DNA from: Pukyongiella litopenaei
GTDB lineage: Bacteria > Pseudomonadota > Alphaproteobacteria > Rhodobacterales > Rhodobacteraceae
Length of the DNA stretch: 64,000 nucleotides
Assembly (NCBI RefSeq): GCF_003008555.2
Contig: NZ_CP027665.1
Coordinates: 1,116,001 to 1,180,000, forward strand
Reading direction: 5' to 3'
The notes under the pieces were generated by a model, which made no database searches, was not told the DNA's origin, and worked only from the letters and a program-made list of their open reading frames with translations. Positions 37,068 through 47,306 of the stretch are shown piece by piece. The translations under genes were made by a program, and so were the position numbers. Position 1 is the stretch's first letter, and each line of letters starts with the position of its first letter.

Positions 37068-37688
37068 ATGCGACCACAAGCGGTGGTGTTCGATATCGGC
37101 CGGGTGCTGATCGACTGGAACCCGACCGGGTTCTACGACCGGGAAATCGGCGAAACCGCGCGGCGGGCCCTCTTTGCCGAGGTCGATCTCGAAGCCATGA
37201 ACGAATCCGTCGACATGGGCCGGCCATTCGCGGCCTCGGTCGAGGCGCTGGCGCGGGCGCATCCGCGCTGGGCGCGGGAAATCCTGCTCTGGCGCGACCG
37301 CTGGCTGGACATGGCCAGCCCCGCGATACCGCACACGGTGCGGCTGAAACAGGCGCTGCGCGACAGGGGCGTGCCGGTCTTCGCGCTGTCGAATTTCGGC
37401 GTCGAAACCTTCGATATCGCCACCGCCGCCTATCCGTTCCTGCTCGATTTCGACCGGATCTGGGTCTCGGGGCATCACGGGATGATGAAACCCGACCCGG
37501 AGTTCTACGCCGCGCTCGAACAGGGCTGCGGCCATGACCCCGCCGCGCTGCTGTTCGCCGACGACCGGCCCGAGAACATCGTCATCGCCGCCCGGCGCGG
37601 CTGGCAGGTGCACCTGTTCGACGGCCCCCAGGGGTTCGCCGAACGTCTGGTCGCCGATGGATTGCTGAACGAGGAGGACGCCCGATGA
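37068..37688 (+). CDS. HAD-superfamily phosphatase (HAD-IA)
   Basis: 206-residue haloacid-dehalogenase-like hydrolase. Motif I is VVFDIGRVLIDW; note that the usual second aspartate of DxD is replaced by glycine (FDIG), as in several YihX/GPH-like members. Motif II is VFALSNFG, motif III MMKPDPEFY and motif IV LFADDRPENI. It resembles YihX-type sugar-phosphate phosphatases. It is 3 bases after yaiI and overlaps the next gene by four (ATGA). Confidence 0.87.
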   Translation: MRPQAVVFDIGRVLIDWNPTGFYDREIGETARRALFAEVDLEAMNESVDMGRPFAASVEALARAHPRWAREILLWRDRWLDMASPAIPHTVRLKQALRDRGVPVFALSNFGVETFDIATAAYPFLLDFDRIWVSGHHGMMKPDPEFYAALEQGCGHDPAALLFADDRPENIVIAARRGWQVHLFDGPQGFAERLVADGLLNEEDAR

Positions 37689-38599
37689 CATTTCCGATCA
37701 TTCCCTTTGCCGAAGGCGAAGCGCGGCTGAACTGGCTGGACCTGGCCGAGGCGCTGGCCCGTGGCCACGATCTGCCCCGCGCAGAGATCGGCGATACGTT
37801 CCTCTATCGCGACCCCGACACCCTGTTGTCGCGGGCGGCCTGGATCGACGGGCTGGGGTCGCTGGTCAAGACGGCGACGGTCTTTCCCGGCAACCCGGAT
37901 CGCGGGGCGCCGATGGTCAATGGCGCGGTCAACCTGTTTTCGGACCGCGATGGCACGCTGGCGGCACTGGTCGACTTTCACCTCGTGACGAAATGGAAAA
38001 CCGCCTGCGACAGCCTGCTGGCGGCACTGCGGCTGGCCGACCCGGCCAGCCGGTCCATCCTGATCGTCGGGGCCGGCACCGTCGGCGGCTCGCTGATCGA
38101 AGCCTTCGGCGCCGGCTTTCCCGAGGCGCGGTTCACGTTGTGGAACCGCACCCGCGCCAAGGCGGAAACCCTGGCGGCGGACTATGACAACGTCGCCGTC
38201 GCGGGCGATCTCGAAGAGGCGGTGCGCGCGGCCGACATCGTGGTCAGCGCCACGATGTCGTCGGAACCGGTGATCCGGGGCGACTGGCTGCGGCCGGGCC
38301 AGCATGTGAACCTGATCGGCGCCTACCGTCCCGACATGCGCGAGGCCGACGACACCGCCATGGCGCGGTCGCGGATCTTTGTCGACAGCCGCGCCACGAC
38401 CATCGGCCATATCGGCGAACTGATGATCCCGATCGCGGCGGGTGTCATTTCCGCCGACGATATCGTCGCGGATTTCTATGACCTGCCCGCCTTTGGCCAC
38501 GATGCCGGCAGCATCAGCCTGTTCAAGAACGGCGGCGGGGCGCATCTGGACCTGATGACCGCGCGCTATATCCTCGACATGTGGCTTCAGGACGGCTGA
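37685..38599 (+). CDS. Ornithine cyclodeaminase / mu-crystallin family protein
   Basis: 304-residue NAD(P)-binding enzyme. The Rossmann segment is SILIVGAGTVGGSLIEAF, followed by LWNRTRAKAETLA and the family's ADIVVSATMSSEPVIRGDWLRPGQHVNLIGAYRPDM. Related enzymes are delta1-pyrroline-2-carboxylate reductases, ornithine cyclodeaminases and ketimine reductases; I cannot choose among them. It is the last of a four-gene run and overlaps the convergent MFS gene by 13 bases. Confidence 0.87.
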   Translation: MTFPIIPFAEGEARLNWLDLAEALARGHDLPRAEIGDTFLYRDPDTLLSRAAWIDGLGSLVKTATVFPGNPDRGAPMVNGAVNLFSDRDGTLAALVDFHLVTKWKTACDSLLAALRLADPASRSILIVGAGTVGGSLIEAFGAGFPEARFTLWNRTRAKAETLAADYDNVAVAGDLEEAVRAADIVVSATMSSEPVIRGDWLRPGQHVNLIGAYRPDMREADDTAMARSRIFVDSRATTIGHIGELMIPIAAGVISADDIVADFYDLPAFGHDAGSISLFKNGGGAHLDLMTARYILDMWLQDG

Positions 38600-39825
38600 A
38601 GCGCGGGATTGCGCGCCTCGCGCACCGGCAGATGCACGATGGCGCTGAACGCGCCGGCACCGACGCCGACCCACCAGACCAGCGTGTAGTCGCCGGTGAT
38701 GTCATACATCCGCCCGCCCAGCCAGACCCCGAAAAAGCCGCCGATCTGGTGGCTGAGGAACACGATCCCGTAAAGCGTGCCCATGTAGCGCAGTCCGTAG
38801 ATATGCGCGACCAGCCCCGAGGTCAGCGGCACGGTGGCCAGCCACAATGCCCCCATGACGATCGAGAACACGATCACCGAACCGGGCGTGATCGGCAGCA
38901 GGATGAATGCGGCCGCCACCAGCGTGCGGGCGGCATAGATGGTCGCCAGCAGGTATTTGCGGGGGAAACGATTGCCCGCCCAGCCCGCCAGCAGCGTCCC
39001 GCCGATATTCGCCAGCCCGATCAGCGCGATCGACAGCGCGCCCAGCGCCGACGTGGTCGTCACGCCCATCGCGTGCAGCACCCCGCCGGGGGCGATCGGG
39101 CCGCACATCTCGGTCACGAAGGCGGGAAAATGCGCGGTGATGAACGCCAGCTGGTAACCGCAGCTGAAAAACCCCAGGAAGATCAGCGTATAGGACGGAT
39201 CGCGAAACGCGGTTCGCAGGATGCCGGACAGGCTCTGGGTGAACTCGGCCCGGCTGACCTGTTCGGGCGCGCGCATCATCGGCAGCAGCAGCACCAGCGC
39301 CAGAACCGCCGCCGCGAACACCAGGAACACCTGCTGCCAGCTGAGAAAGCCCAGCATCCATTCCGCAGTCGGCGCGCCGAACACCTGCCCCGCGCTGCCG
39401 GCGGCGGTGACGATGGCCAGCGACATCGACCGGTTTTCGTCCGAGGCGGCCCGCCCGACCGCGCCGAGGATCACGCCGAACCCGGTTCCGGCGATGCCGA
39501 AACCGACCAGCCATTCATAGATCTGGTGTTCGAGCGGCGTCACCGACCAGGCCGACAGCACCAGCCCGGCGGCATAGGTGATCGCCCCGAGGACGATGGA
39601 CCGCCGGTCGCCGACCTTTTCGGCAATCGCCGCGAATATCGGCTGTCCGACACCCCAGGCGAGGTTCTGGATCGCGATCGCCAGCGAGAAATCGGTGCGC
39701 AGCCAGCCGAATTCCTCGGCAATCGGGATCTGGAACACGCCAAAGGACGCCCGGATCGCAAAGCTCACCGTGATGATGATGCAGCCGACAATGAGGACCG
39801 GCGAAAAGAGAGACTGGCGCGGCAT
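38587..39825 (-). CDS. MFS transporter (oxalate/formate antiporter-like family)
   Basis: 412-residue major facilitator with 12 hydrophobic segments. The opening FSPVLIVGCIIITVSFAIRASFGVFQIPIAEEFGW and the loop VGDRRSIVLGAITYAAG are like monocarboxylate/oxalate-formate type permeases. Substrate is unknown. Its 3' end overlaps the convergent OCD gene by 13 bases. Confidence 0.87.
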   Translation of the reverse strand: MPRQSLFSPVLIVGCIIITVSFAIRASFGVFQIPIAEEFGWLRTDFSLAIAIQNLAWGVGQPIFAAIAEKVGDRRSIVLGAITYAAGLVLSAWSVTPLEHQIYEWLVGFGIAGTGFGVILGAVGRAASDENRSMSLAIVTAAGSAGQVFGAPTAEWMLGFLSWQQVFLVFAAAVLALVLLLPMMRAPEQVSRAEFTQSLSGILRTAFRDPSYTLIFLGFFSCGYQLAFITAHFPAFVTEMCGPIAPGGVLHAMGVTTTSALGALSIALIGLANIGGTLLAGWAGNRFPRKYLLATIYAARTLVAAAFILLPITPGSVIVFSIVMGALWLATVPLTSGLVAHIYGLRYMGTLYGIVFLSHQIGGFFGVWLGGRMYDITGDYTLVWWVGVGAGAFSAIVHLPVREARNPALQPS

Positions 39826-39974
39826 CGTATTCCCTTCGAATTCCGGATGAAACTAGGTTTACTCGGGTGTCCCGGTCAATCGCTCGATCATGGGGTGGGC
39901 CATGACCGTTGGTGATGGGTTCGGCCCGGTGCCGGATGCTTTTCAACCGGAATGGGGCGGGCTATGCGTTGGGC

Positions 39975-41039
39975 ATGACCGATTTCGTCCGTCTCTACGA
40001 GGACATGGTTGCCGCCGGCGACCTGCGCCCCGATCCGGCCCAGCGGGCCGTGCTGCCGGAATTCGAACGTATCCGCGCCGGGCTGGCACAGCCCCGCAGG
40101 CGCGGCCTGTTCCGCCGTGCGCCCGAGCCGCCCCAGGGGCTCTACCTGTGGGGTGGCGTCGGGCGCGGCAAATCCATGCTGATGGACCTGTTCGTCGACA
40201 GTATCGGCGGCGAGGTTCCGGTGCGGCGGGTGCATTTCCACGCGTTCATGCAGGAGATCCACGCCGCCATGCACGCGGCCCGGGAACGCGGCGTCGCGGA
40301 TCCCCTGGCGCCGGTTGCGGCGGATGTGGCGGCATCGGTCCGGCTGCTGGCCTTTGACGAAATGCAGATCACCGACATCACCGACGCGATGATCGTGGGC
40401 CGGCTGTTCGAGGCCTTGTTCGCCGCGCGGGTGGTGGTGGTGACCACCTCGAACCGGGTGCCGGACGCGCTCTATGAAAACGGGCTGAACCGGCAGCTGT
40501 TCCTGCCCTTCATCGCGCTGATCAAGGACCGGATGGAGGTTCGCGAACTGGCCAGCCCCACCGATTACCGGCAGGACCGGCTGGAAGGCGAACCGGTCTA
40601 TTTCACCCCGCTGGGGCCCGAGGCCCGCCGGGCGATCGGGGCGATCTGGGCCGACCTGACCGGCGGCCCGGCGCAGCCCCTGATCCTGCAGGTGAAAGGC
40701 CGCCGGGTCGAACTGCCCGAGTTTCGCAACGGGATCGCGCGGGCGGGGTTCTTCGATCTCTGCGGCCGGATGCTGGGGCCCGCGGACTACCTTGCAATCG
40801 CCGGGGCGGTGAAGGTTTTGGTGCTGGAAGACATCCCGCGCCTGTCGCGCAACAATTTCAACGAGGCCAAGCGGTTCGTCACGCTGATCGACGCGCTCTA
40901 CGAGGCGCGGGTGCGGCTGATCTGCTCGGCGGCGGACGTGCCCGAAATGCTCTATGTCGAGGGCGATGGCGCGTTCGAATTCGAACGCACGGCATCACGG
41001 CTGCGCGAAATGCAGAGCGCGGACTGGGGGCAGGCGTAG
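39975..41039 (+). CDS. zapE: AFG1-like ATPase / cell division protein ZapE
   Basis: 354-residue P-loop ATPase. Walker A is GGVGRGKSMLMD; Walker B is LLAFDEMQITDI, followed by the sensor segment VVTTSNRVPDALYENGLNR, all typical of ZapE/AFG1. ZapE interacts with the division septum in gammaproteobacteria; AFG1 homologues help membrane-protein quality control. The ATG at 39975 (MTDFVRLYED) was chosen over an in-frame ATG at 39909 because family proteins open here. Confidence 0.9.
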   Translation: MTDFVRLYEDMVAAGDLRPDPAQRAVLPEFERIRAGLAQPRRRGLFRRAPEPPQGLYLWGGVGRGKSMLMDLFVDSIGGEVPVRRVHFHAFMQEIHAAMHAARERGVADPLAPVAADVAASVRLLAFDEMQITDITDAMIVGRLFEALFAARVVVVTTSNRVPDALYENGLNRQLFLPFIALIKDRMEVRELASPTDYRQDRLEGEPVYFTPLGPEARRAIGAIWADLTGGPAQPLILQVKGRRVELPEFRNGIARAGFFDLCGRMLGPADYLAIAGAVKVLVLEDIPRLSRNNFNEAKRFVTLIDALYEARVRLICSAADVPEMLYVEGDGAFEFERTASRLREMQSADWGQA

Positions 41040-41073
41040 CCCGCCCGAATACGACCGTCGGTGTAACGCCGCG

Positions 41074-42348
41074 TCAGCCGTCGTCGCGCAGGACGTGCCC
41101 CGCCAAATAAAGCGATCCGCAGATGAGGATACGCGCGCCGGGTGTCTGCGCGGCGATGGAGGCGACCGCCTCGCGGACGCTGCCGGCGGTGGTTGCAAGC
41201 AGGCCCGCATCACGCGCGGCGGCGGCGGTGGCCGCTGCCGGCAATGTCGCGGTCTCGCCCGGAATGGACACCGCCGTCAGGCTGGCCGCCCGCGCCGCGA
41301 GAGGCCGCAGGTAACCGCCGATATCCTTGGTGTCGAGCATCCCGCAGACGAGATGCGTCGGCCGGGCCGGAAGGGTCGAAAGATGATCGGCCAGCACCTG
41401 CCCCGCCGCCGGATTGTGCCCGCCATCGAGCCAGATCTCGGCATCCGGCGCCAGATCGGCCAACGTGCCGTGACGCAGCCGCTGCATGCGGGCGGGCCAT
41501 CGGGCCTGCGTCACCGCCGCCTCCAGCGCCGCGTCCCCGAGACCGGCATGGCGCAGGGCGGCAAGCGCGGCCCCCGCATTGGCCAGCTGGTGGGCGCCGG
41601 GCAGATTGGGCAGCGGCAGATCGCGCAGGCCGGTTTCGTCCTGATAGACGAGGCGCCCGTGTTCCTCCTGCACATGCCAGTGCTGCCCATGCACGAGCAA
41701 CGGTGCGCCGATCCGGGATGCGGCGGCTTCGATCACGTCGAGCGCGGCATCGGGCTGCGGCCCGACCACGCAGGGCACGCCGCGTTTCAGGATGCCGGCC
41801 TTTTCGGCGGCGATCGACCCGATCGTGTCGCCGAGGAACTGCTGGTGGTCGATGGAAACCGGCGTGATGATGGTCAGCGCCGGGCGCGCGATCACGTTGG
41901 TCGCGTCCAGCCGCCCGCCCAGCCCGACCTCGAGCAGGGTGAAATCCGCCGCATGGCGGGCAAATCCCAGCAGCGCGGCGCAGGTCGTGATCTCGAAATA
42001 GGTGATCGCCTCACCGCCATTCGCCGCATAGCATTCATCGAGCAGCGCGGCGAGATCCGGTTCGGAAATCAACGTCCCGGCGATCCGGATGCGTTCGTGG
42101 AACCGGACCAGATGCGGCGAGGTGTAGGCATGGGCGGTCTTGCCCGCGCCTTCGATCCCGGCGCGGATCATCGCCAGCGTCGAGCCCTTGCCATTGGTGC
42201 CCGCCACATGGATGACCGGCGGCAGCCGGTCCTGCGGGTTGCCCAGCGCGTCAAGCAGCCGCCAGACCCTGTCCAGGGTCAGGTCGATGACCTTGGGGTG
42301 CAGCGCCATCATCCGTTGCAGGATGACATCCGATCCGGCGGCGGTCAT
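41074..42348 (-). CDS. folC: Bifunctional dihydrofolate / folylpolyglutamate synthase
   Basis: Mur-ligase-like enzyme of 424 residues that adds glutamate to dihydropteroate and folates. The P-loop is [14 protein letters not shown], followed by [30 protein letters not shown] and the C-terminal [17 protein letters not shown]. Its start overlaps the accD stop by four bases (ATGA), a common gene order in alphaproteobacteria. Confidence 0.95.
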   Translation of the reverse strand: MTAAGSDVILQRMMALHPKVIDLTLDRVWRLLDALGNPQDRLPPVIHVAGTNGKGSTLAMIRAGIEGAGKTAHAYTSPHLVRFHERIRIAGTLISEPDLAALLDECYAANGGEAITYFEITTCAALLGFARHAADFTLLEVGLGGRLDATNVIARPALTIITPVSIDHQQFLGDTIGSIAAEKAGILKRGVPCVVGPQPDAALDVIEAAASRIGAPLLVHGQHWHVQEEHGRLVYQDETGLRDLPLPNLPGAHQLANAGAALAALRHAGLGDAALEAAVTQARWPARMQRLRHGTLADLAPDAEIWLDGGHNPAAGQVLADHLSTLPARPTHLVCGMLDTKDIGGYLRPLAARAASLTAVSIPGETATLPAAATAAAARDAGLLATTAGSVREAVASIAAQTPGARILICGSLYLAGHVLRDDG

Positions 42349-43244
42349 GTTCCGGCGGCGGCCTCGGGCGCGGGCAGGTCGCCCTTGATTTCCGGGGGCA
42401 GGTTCATCAGCATCCGGGTGATGGTGATCAGTTCGTCGCGAAGTTCGGTGCGCGGCGTCACCCGGTCCAGCATACCATGTTCCAGCAGATACTCGGCGCG
42501 CTGGAAACCTTCGGGCAGTTTTTCGCGGATGGTCTGTTCGATCACGCGCGGACCGGCGAAACAGATCAGCGCGCCCGGTTCGGCGATCTGCACGTCGCCG
42601 AGCATCGCGTAGGACGCCGTGACCCCTCCGGTGGTCGGGTGGGTCAGCACGACGATATAGGGCAGCCCCGCCTCCTTGAGCATCTGCACCGCAACGGTGG
42701 TGCGCGGCATCTGCATCAGCGACAGGATGCCTTCCTGCATCCGCGCGCCGCCGGCGGCGGAAAACAGGATCAGCGGGCGCTTGAGCTTCACCGCCTCTTT
42801 TGCCGCCGCGATGATCGCGTTGCCGACATACATGCCCATCGACCCGGCCATGAAGCTGAAATCCTGCGCGGCGGCGACGATCGGCGTGCGGCCGATTTCG
42901 CCGGTGGCGACCAGCATCGCCTCTTTTTCACCGGTGGATTTCTGCGCCGCCCGCTTGCGGTCGGGATATTTCTTCTGGTCGCGGAAATGCAGCGGGTCCG
43001 CGACCGGGTCCGGCACGGCCACCTCGTTGAACACGCCGCCGTCGAACAGCGCGGTCAGCCGTGCGCGCGGCACGATGACCATGTGATGCCCGCAGCTGGT
43101 GCAGACATTGAGGTTCTCGGTCAGTTCGCGGTGGAACAGCATGGTGCCGCAGCCGTCGCATTTCTGCCAGAGATTCTCGGGCGTCTCGCGGCGCGAGAAG
43201 ATCGAGTTTATCCGGGGCCGGACATAGTTGGTGATCCAGTTCAT
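42345..43244 (-). CDS. accD: Acetyl-CoA carboxylase carboxyltransferase subunit beta
   Basis: 299-residue carboxyltransferase beta chain for malonyl-CoA synthesis, working with AccA. The N-terminal four-cysteine zinc site is CDGCGTM-x18-CTSCGHH. The crotonase-like domain shows [15 protein letters not shown] and [16 protein letters not shown]. It precedes folC with a four-base overlap and follows the CPBP gene by 59 bases, so the run ABC-CPBP-accD-folC may be one transcript. Confidence 0.96.
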   Translation of the reverse strand: MNWITNYVRPRINSIFSRRETPENLWQKCDGCGTMLFHRELTENLNVCTSCGHHMVIVPRARLTALFDGGVFNEVAVPDPVADPLHFRDQKKYPDRKRAAQKSTGEKEAMLVATGEIGRTPIVAAAQDFSFMAGSMGMYVGNAIIAAAKEAVKLKRPLILFSAAGGARMQEGILSLMQMPRTTVAVQMLKEAGLPYIVVLTHPTTGGVTASYAMLGDVQIAEPGALICFAGPRVIEQTIREKLPEGFQRAEYLLEHGMLDRVTPRTELRDELITITRMLMNLPPEIKGDLPAPEAAAGT

Positions 43245-43303
43245 GGCTTACCTCTGGCGGAATGCGCTGGCGCCGGGATACGCATTCGCGGGGCGAATTG
43301 CAA

Positions 43304-44200
43304 TCAGGCGCGGATCGCCAGCCGGGCCGTCAGCCAGCCCAGCAGCATCAGCATGAAATCCACCGCCAGCCAGCCGCGCAGGACGGTGGTATCCGACATT
43401 TCATAGGGCAGCGTAAAGAGCGCGAGCCCCGACAGCCCGTCGGGCAGCGACACGATCAGCAGCGAGACGACATTGTTGGCGAAATGGACCGCGATGGCCG
43501 GGCCCAGCGTTCCGGCCCGCGCGGTCAGGTCGGCCATCAGCACGCCGAACAGCCCCGACCACAGCGCGATCAGCACCGCATTGTCGCCCGCCTGCGCGGG
43601 CAGGTAGTGACCGGCGGCGAACAGCGCCGATGGCAGCAGCATCCACACCGCCGGATGGGCGAACCGCGCCGCCAGCGACTGCTGGATGTAGCCCCGGAAC
43701 AGAAGTTCCTCGGTCGCGGTCTGCACCAGCACCGCGCCCAGGGACAGCGGCAGCAGCAGCAGCCAGCGGCCGGGCGCCATGTTCTGCACCAACGGTTCGC
43801 CATAATCCCAGGGCGGCAGGAGCATCACCACCGCGGCGAGAACCAGCAGCAGCCGGAACACGCGCCAGAACTGCCGCACGGCCAGCGGCAGCGGACCGAC
43901 CAGGCCCGCGGGCGCGCGTTGCTGCAACAGGCGGGCCGCCAACGCGACGCCCAGCGCGACGAACCCGAAACTGGCCAGCAGGACCAGCAGCGCCACCGGA
44001 TGCGACCCGAGGAGCGCCGGGTTGCGCAGGGTTTCACGCCAGAATTCCGGCGCGGCAAGACGCGCAAGACCGCCGAAGACCGCGTTCAGACCCATCGCGA
44101 TCAGCGCCACCAGCACCAGCCCCGCGACCAGCCGCCACAGCGCCGGACGACCGCGCGCGGGGCCCACCAGGATTTCATGCGCGGCGTAGCTAGGACGCAT
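43304..44200 (-). CDS. CPBP-family intramembrane metalloprotease
   Basis: 298-residue polytopic membrane protein. CPBP/Abi motifs are ATEELLFRGYIQQS (EExxxR), a histidine in FAAGHYLPAQ and HFANNVVSL near the C-terminus. These match type II CAAX-prenyl-endopeptidase-like proteases. The ATG at 44200 overlaps the preceding ABC gene by 11 bases; a longer start inside that gene is less likely. The tight overlap suggests a functional link with the degenerate ABC protein. Substrate is unknown. Confidence 0.87.
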   Translation of the reverse strand: MRPSYAAHEILVGPARGRPALWRLVAGLVLVALIAMGLNAVFGGLARLAAPEFWRETLRNPALLGSHPVALLVLLASFGFVALGVALAARLLQQRAPAGLVGPLPLAVRQFWRVFRLLLVLAAVVMLLPPWDYGEPLVQNMAPGRWLLLLPLSLGAVLVQTATEELLFRGYIQQSLAARFAHPAVWMLLPSALFAAGHYLPAQAGDNAVLIALWSGLFGVLMADLTARAGTLGPAIAVHFANNVVSLLIVSLPDGLSGLALFTLPYEMSDTTVLRGWLAVDFMLMLLGWLTARLAIRA

Positions 44201-47200
44201 CGCGCACCGGGGGCGGCGGCGGCGGACCTTGCGCATCGCCTGCGCCGCCCGCGGGCGCCGTTTCGCCCTTGTGTCCGCGCAGGAACCCGGCCGCGCCGGT
44301 CAGATGCGACGCCACCGTTTCCAGCAGCCCCACCGCCACGGTGGTGTCGTTTTCCATGACTTCGCGAAATTCCTCGGCGCCGATGCGCAGGAAACAGGAT
44401 GGCTCGGTCGCGACCAGATCGAGCGCCCGGTTGTCCCCGGTGATGATCGAAAGATCGCCTATGACCCGCCCCGGTTCGATCACCGTGATCGGGGCCTCGT
44501 TGCCCGGGTCTGGCCAGCGCAGTTCGGCCCGCCCGTTGAGACAGAGATAGGCGGCGTCGGCGGCGTCACCGGCGGCAAAGATCTTTTCCTCGGGTGCGGC
44601 ATTGTACCAGTTCGCCGAAAACGCCAGCAGCCGCTGGCTGCGGGTGTCCAGCCGCGCGAATAGCGGGGTGTCGGCGATGATCTGCTGCTTGCGTTTGAGG
44701 TCGGCGGCGGCGTCTTCGTCCAGCGATCCGTCATCGCTGCGCGAGATGCCGTCGATGCGCCCGCCCCGGATCTCGACGAACATGTCATAGGCCTGCGGAT
44801 TCTCGAACCGGTCCTCCATGAAGATGATCGTCGACCGTGGCATCAGGCCGCGCAGCCGTTCGCGGGTCGTGGCGCGGCTGGCCGCATCGTGGCTGGCCAG
44901 AACCCGGTCGAGGATCAGGATATCGGGCCGCTTGATCGCCGCCCGGCTGAACGCCGCGCGTTCCTGGAACACGGTGGGCAGGTTGGCGCCGCCGATCCCG
45001 GCCCGCAGGTCAAACACGGTCGCGGCCACCTCGTCGCGCAGGTCATGCGCGGCCAGCACCTCGACCACCGTGTCCTCGATTTCGCGGGCGCGCGCACCGG
45101 CCATCATCGACACCCGCCCGTAGATCGCGTTTTCGAGCAGCGTCAGCCGGGGCGCATAGATTTCCGGCGTGAGACGCACGAACAGATCACCGGTCCTGCG
45201 GCGCAGTTCCTCCGCCCGGGTCTGGCGGATTTCGAGGATGCGCTGCTTGAACTTTTCCGGGAAACCGGGGCCGATCTGTTCGGCGGTCAGCAGGAACGGC
45301 ACCGTCAGCAGCAGCGCGCGTTCCGCCTCGGTCAGCCCCACATCGCCCGCGGTACAGCATTTCTCGGCGATGTCGGTCAGCTTGTAATAGGTGTCCTCTT
45401 CCATTCCCAGCCGCCGGAACAGCGGGTGATCGGTGCCGTCCCGCCCGAAGGTGCGGTTCAGCAGGCCCATCACCGCCTTGGCGATCGACAGGCCTTCCTC
45501 GGCCAGCCCCTGTTCTTCCATCAGCCGGATCAGGTTGCCCGACGCGGCCAGCGATTCCTGGGAAATCGACCGGGCCGGCGACGCGAACAGCAGGTTGCCG
45601 CCCAGCGGGATCGCCGGGTTGAACCGGTCCGGGTCGAACCGGTAGACGAACCGGTCCAGCCCGCGGTCGCGCAGCCGGTCATGGACTTCGTCCCTGAGGC
45701 CGACGATTTCACGGGCCAGAGCCGGGAAATGCGCCGGGTCGACCTGCGACCGCAGCGACCGGCGAACCATGAAATCGTCGATCCCCATCGCTTCGTTCAG
45801 GCTGAACCACCATTCGCGGATGTCGTCGTCATCCGTCAGCCCCGCCAGCCCGGGGTCGATCCAGTTCCCGTCGAGCGGGTCGGCACTGTTGCCGGAGCGC
45901 CGGGCCTCGGCCGCGCGGCGGTCGCGGTCGCCGGGATCCCAGCGATGTTCCTGCGGGCGCAGCCTGAGCGGCATCATCAGGTTGTCGCCCAGCGTGCCGT
46001 CGAACAGGTAGGGCCGCGAATGGGCATGGCCGATCCGCGCCGCGATCGTGGCCTGGTGCATCGTGGCCAGCGGCTGGCCGGACAGCACGACCGACCCGCG
46101 CGCCGGCAGCACCTCGCGCGTCAGCAGTTCGGCCAGCGCGGCCCGTTCGGCGGGGCTGCGGCACTGGATCGCCACCCGCGACTGCGGCGGGATCGTCAGG
46201 TCGATATCCTCGAGCACCGTGTTGCCGTCCTGGTCGCGCACGGTGACGTCATGCAGCTCGATCGCCCCGTCGAGCCGGGGCAGGTCCTCGGGGTCGTTCT
46301 CGAACAGCGCCTCGTCGATCATGTTGGCCGGCGCAAAACGTTCGGTGACGATCTGCCAGCGCAGCGACATGTCCTGCACCTGGTTGTAGTAATACAACAG
46401 TTCTTTCCACGGGCTGGACAGGTCCTTGTAGGCGGCCAGCGCCGCCACCAGCGCCCCCACGGTGATATCGCCCCGGATCGCCAGCAGGCCGCCGATGGAA
46501 TAGAACAGAAACGGCGTCATCTGGGTGATCAGGTTGTTGAGAAATTTCATGAAGAATTTCTTGCGGTATATCCGGAACCGGATATCGAAGAGCTTTCCCA
46601 GCCGGTCGGTGAACTGCGCCATGCGATAGCGCCAGCCGCCGTTTGCGCGCAGGTCGCTGATACCCGCGGCGCTTTCGCCGATTTCCGCGGACAGGTGGCG
46701 CACCTGGCCGATCCGCTCCTTGTTGAGCAGGTTGATCTGACGCTGCAGGCGCGGGATCAGCCAGGCCTGCAACGGGATCAGCGCCACCGCCGCCAGCCCG
46801 AACCACAGGCTCTGCACGAACAGGAACGCCACGATGGTCAGCATCTGCCCGGCCTGGAACACCGGCTGCGCCACCGCATCGCCCATCAGGCCGCCCATGG
46901 GTTCGGCCTCGGAGGTGATCATCGACACCAGTTCGCCCTGGCTGGTCGAGCGGAAATAGGGTTTGGGGAACCGCATCGTCCGCGCGATCAGCGTATAGCG
47001 CAGCCGCCGCAGCAGGCGCTCGGCCAGCACGCCCTTCATCGTGTTGATGCGCATTTTCATCAGCCCGCTGGCCAGCACCGCGCCCAGAAACGCAAAGCTG
47101 AGCAGCAGCAGGTATTGCACCTGCGTGACCTCGAACCCGTAGAGCGGGATCACCGACCCCGGCGCGCCGATGGCGTCGTTGATGATCCGCTTGGGCAGTT

Positions 47201-47306
47201 CCAGCGACGCGTAGAGAAACGGAAACGAAATCAGCGTCAGCAGCAGCAGAACCAGTTGCTGCCGCTTGGAATTCTTCCAGATGAAGGAAAACAGGGTGGG
47301 TTCCAT
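44190..47306 (-). CDS. Degenerate ABC transporter-like protein with cyclic-nucleotide-binding domain
   Basis: 1038-residue membrane protein. Residues ~1-335 form an ABC exporter transmembrane domain. The ATPase domain from ~350 has lost its motifs: the Walker A place reads AIQCRSPAERAALAELL, the Q-loop place HAHSRPYLFDG, the signature place GIGGANLPTVFQERAAFSRA and Walker B DILILDRV without the catalytic glutamate. A ~250-residue helical insertion splits it. A cNMP-binding domain covers ~875-990, and the C-terminus is proline-rich (PPPPPPVRDAS). The start at 47306 (MEPTLFSFIWKN) was preferred over an ATG at 47390. Probably not an ATP-driven pump by itself. Confidence 0.8.
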   Translation of the reverse strand: MEPTLFSFIWKNSKRQQLVLLLLTLISFPFLYASLELPKRIINDAIGAPGSVIPLYGFEVTQVQYLLLLSFAFLGAVLASGLMKMRINTMKGVLAERLLRRLRYTLIARTMRFPKPYFRSTSQGELVSMITSEAEPMGGLMGDAVAQPVFQAGQMLTIVAFLFVQSLWFGLAAVALIPLQAWLIPRLQRQINLLNKERIGQVRHLSAEIGESAAGISDLRANGGWRYRMAQFTDRLGKLFDIRFRIYRKKFFMKFLNNLITQMTPFLFYSIGGLLAIRGDITVGALVAALAAYKDLSSPWKELLYYYNQVQDMSLRWQIVTERFAPANMIDEALFENDPEDLPRLDGAIELHDVTVRDQDGNTVLEDIDLTIPPQSRVAIQCRSPAERAALAELLTREVLPARGSVVLSGQPLATMHQATIAARIGHAHSRPYLFDGTLGDNLMMPLRLRPQEHRWDPGDRDRRAAEARRSGNSADPLDGNWIDPGLAGLTDDDDIREWWFSLNEAMGIDDFMVRRSLRSQVDPAHFPALAREIVGLRDEVHDRLRDRGLDRFVYRFDPDRFNPAIPLGGNLLFASPARSISQESLAASGNLIRLMEEQGLAEEGLSIAKAVMGLLNRTFGRDGTDHPLFRRLGMEEDTYYKLTDIAEKCCTAGDVGLTEAERALLLTVPFLLTAEQIGPGFPEKFKQRILEIRQTRAEELRRRTGDLFVRLTPEIYAPRLTLLENAIYGRVSMMAGARAREIEDTVVEVLAAHDLRDEVAATVFDLRAGIGGANLPTVFQERAAFSRAAIKRPDILILDRVLASHDAASRATTRERLRGLMPRSTIIFMEDRFENPQAYDMFVEIRGGRIDGISRSDDGSLDEDAAADLKRKQQIIADTPLFARLDTRSQRLLAFSANWYNAAPEEKIFAAGDAADAAYLCLNGRAELRWPDPGNEAPITVIEPGRVIGDLSIITGDNRALDLVATEPSCFLRIGAEEFREVMENDTTVAVGLLETVASHLTGAAGFLRGHKGETAPAGGAGDAQGPPPPPPVRDAS

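Noticed and set aside
38581-39915. Plus-strand open frame of 444 codons over the MFS gene
   Set aside because: Composition is Gln/Arg/His-rich with no hydrophobic segments; the minus strand encodes the MFS carrier.
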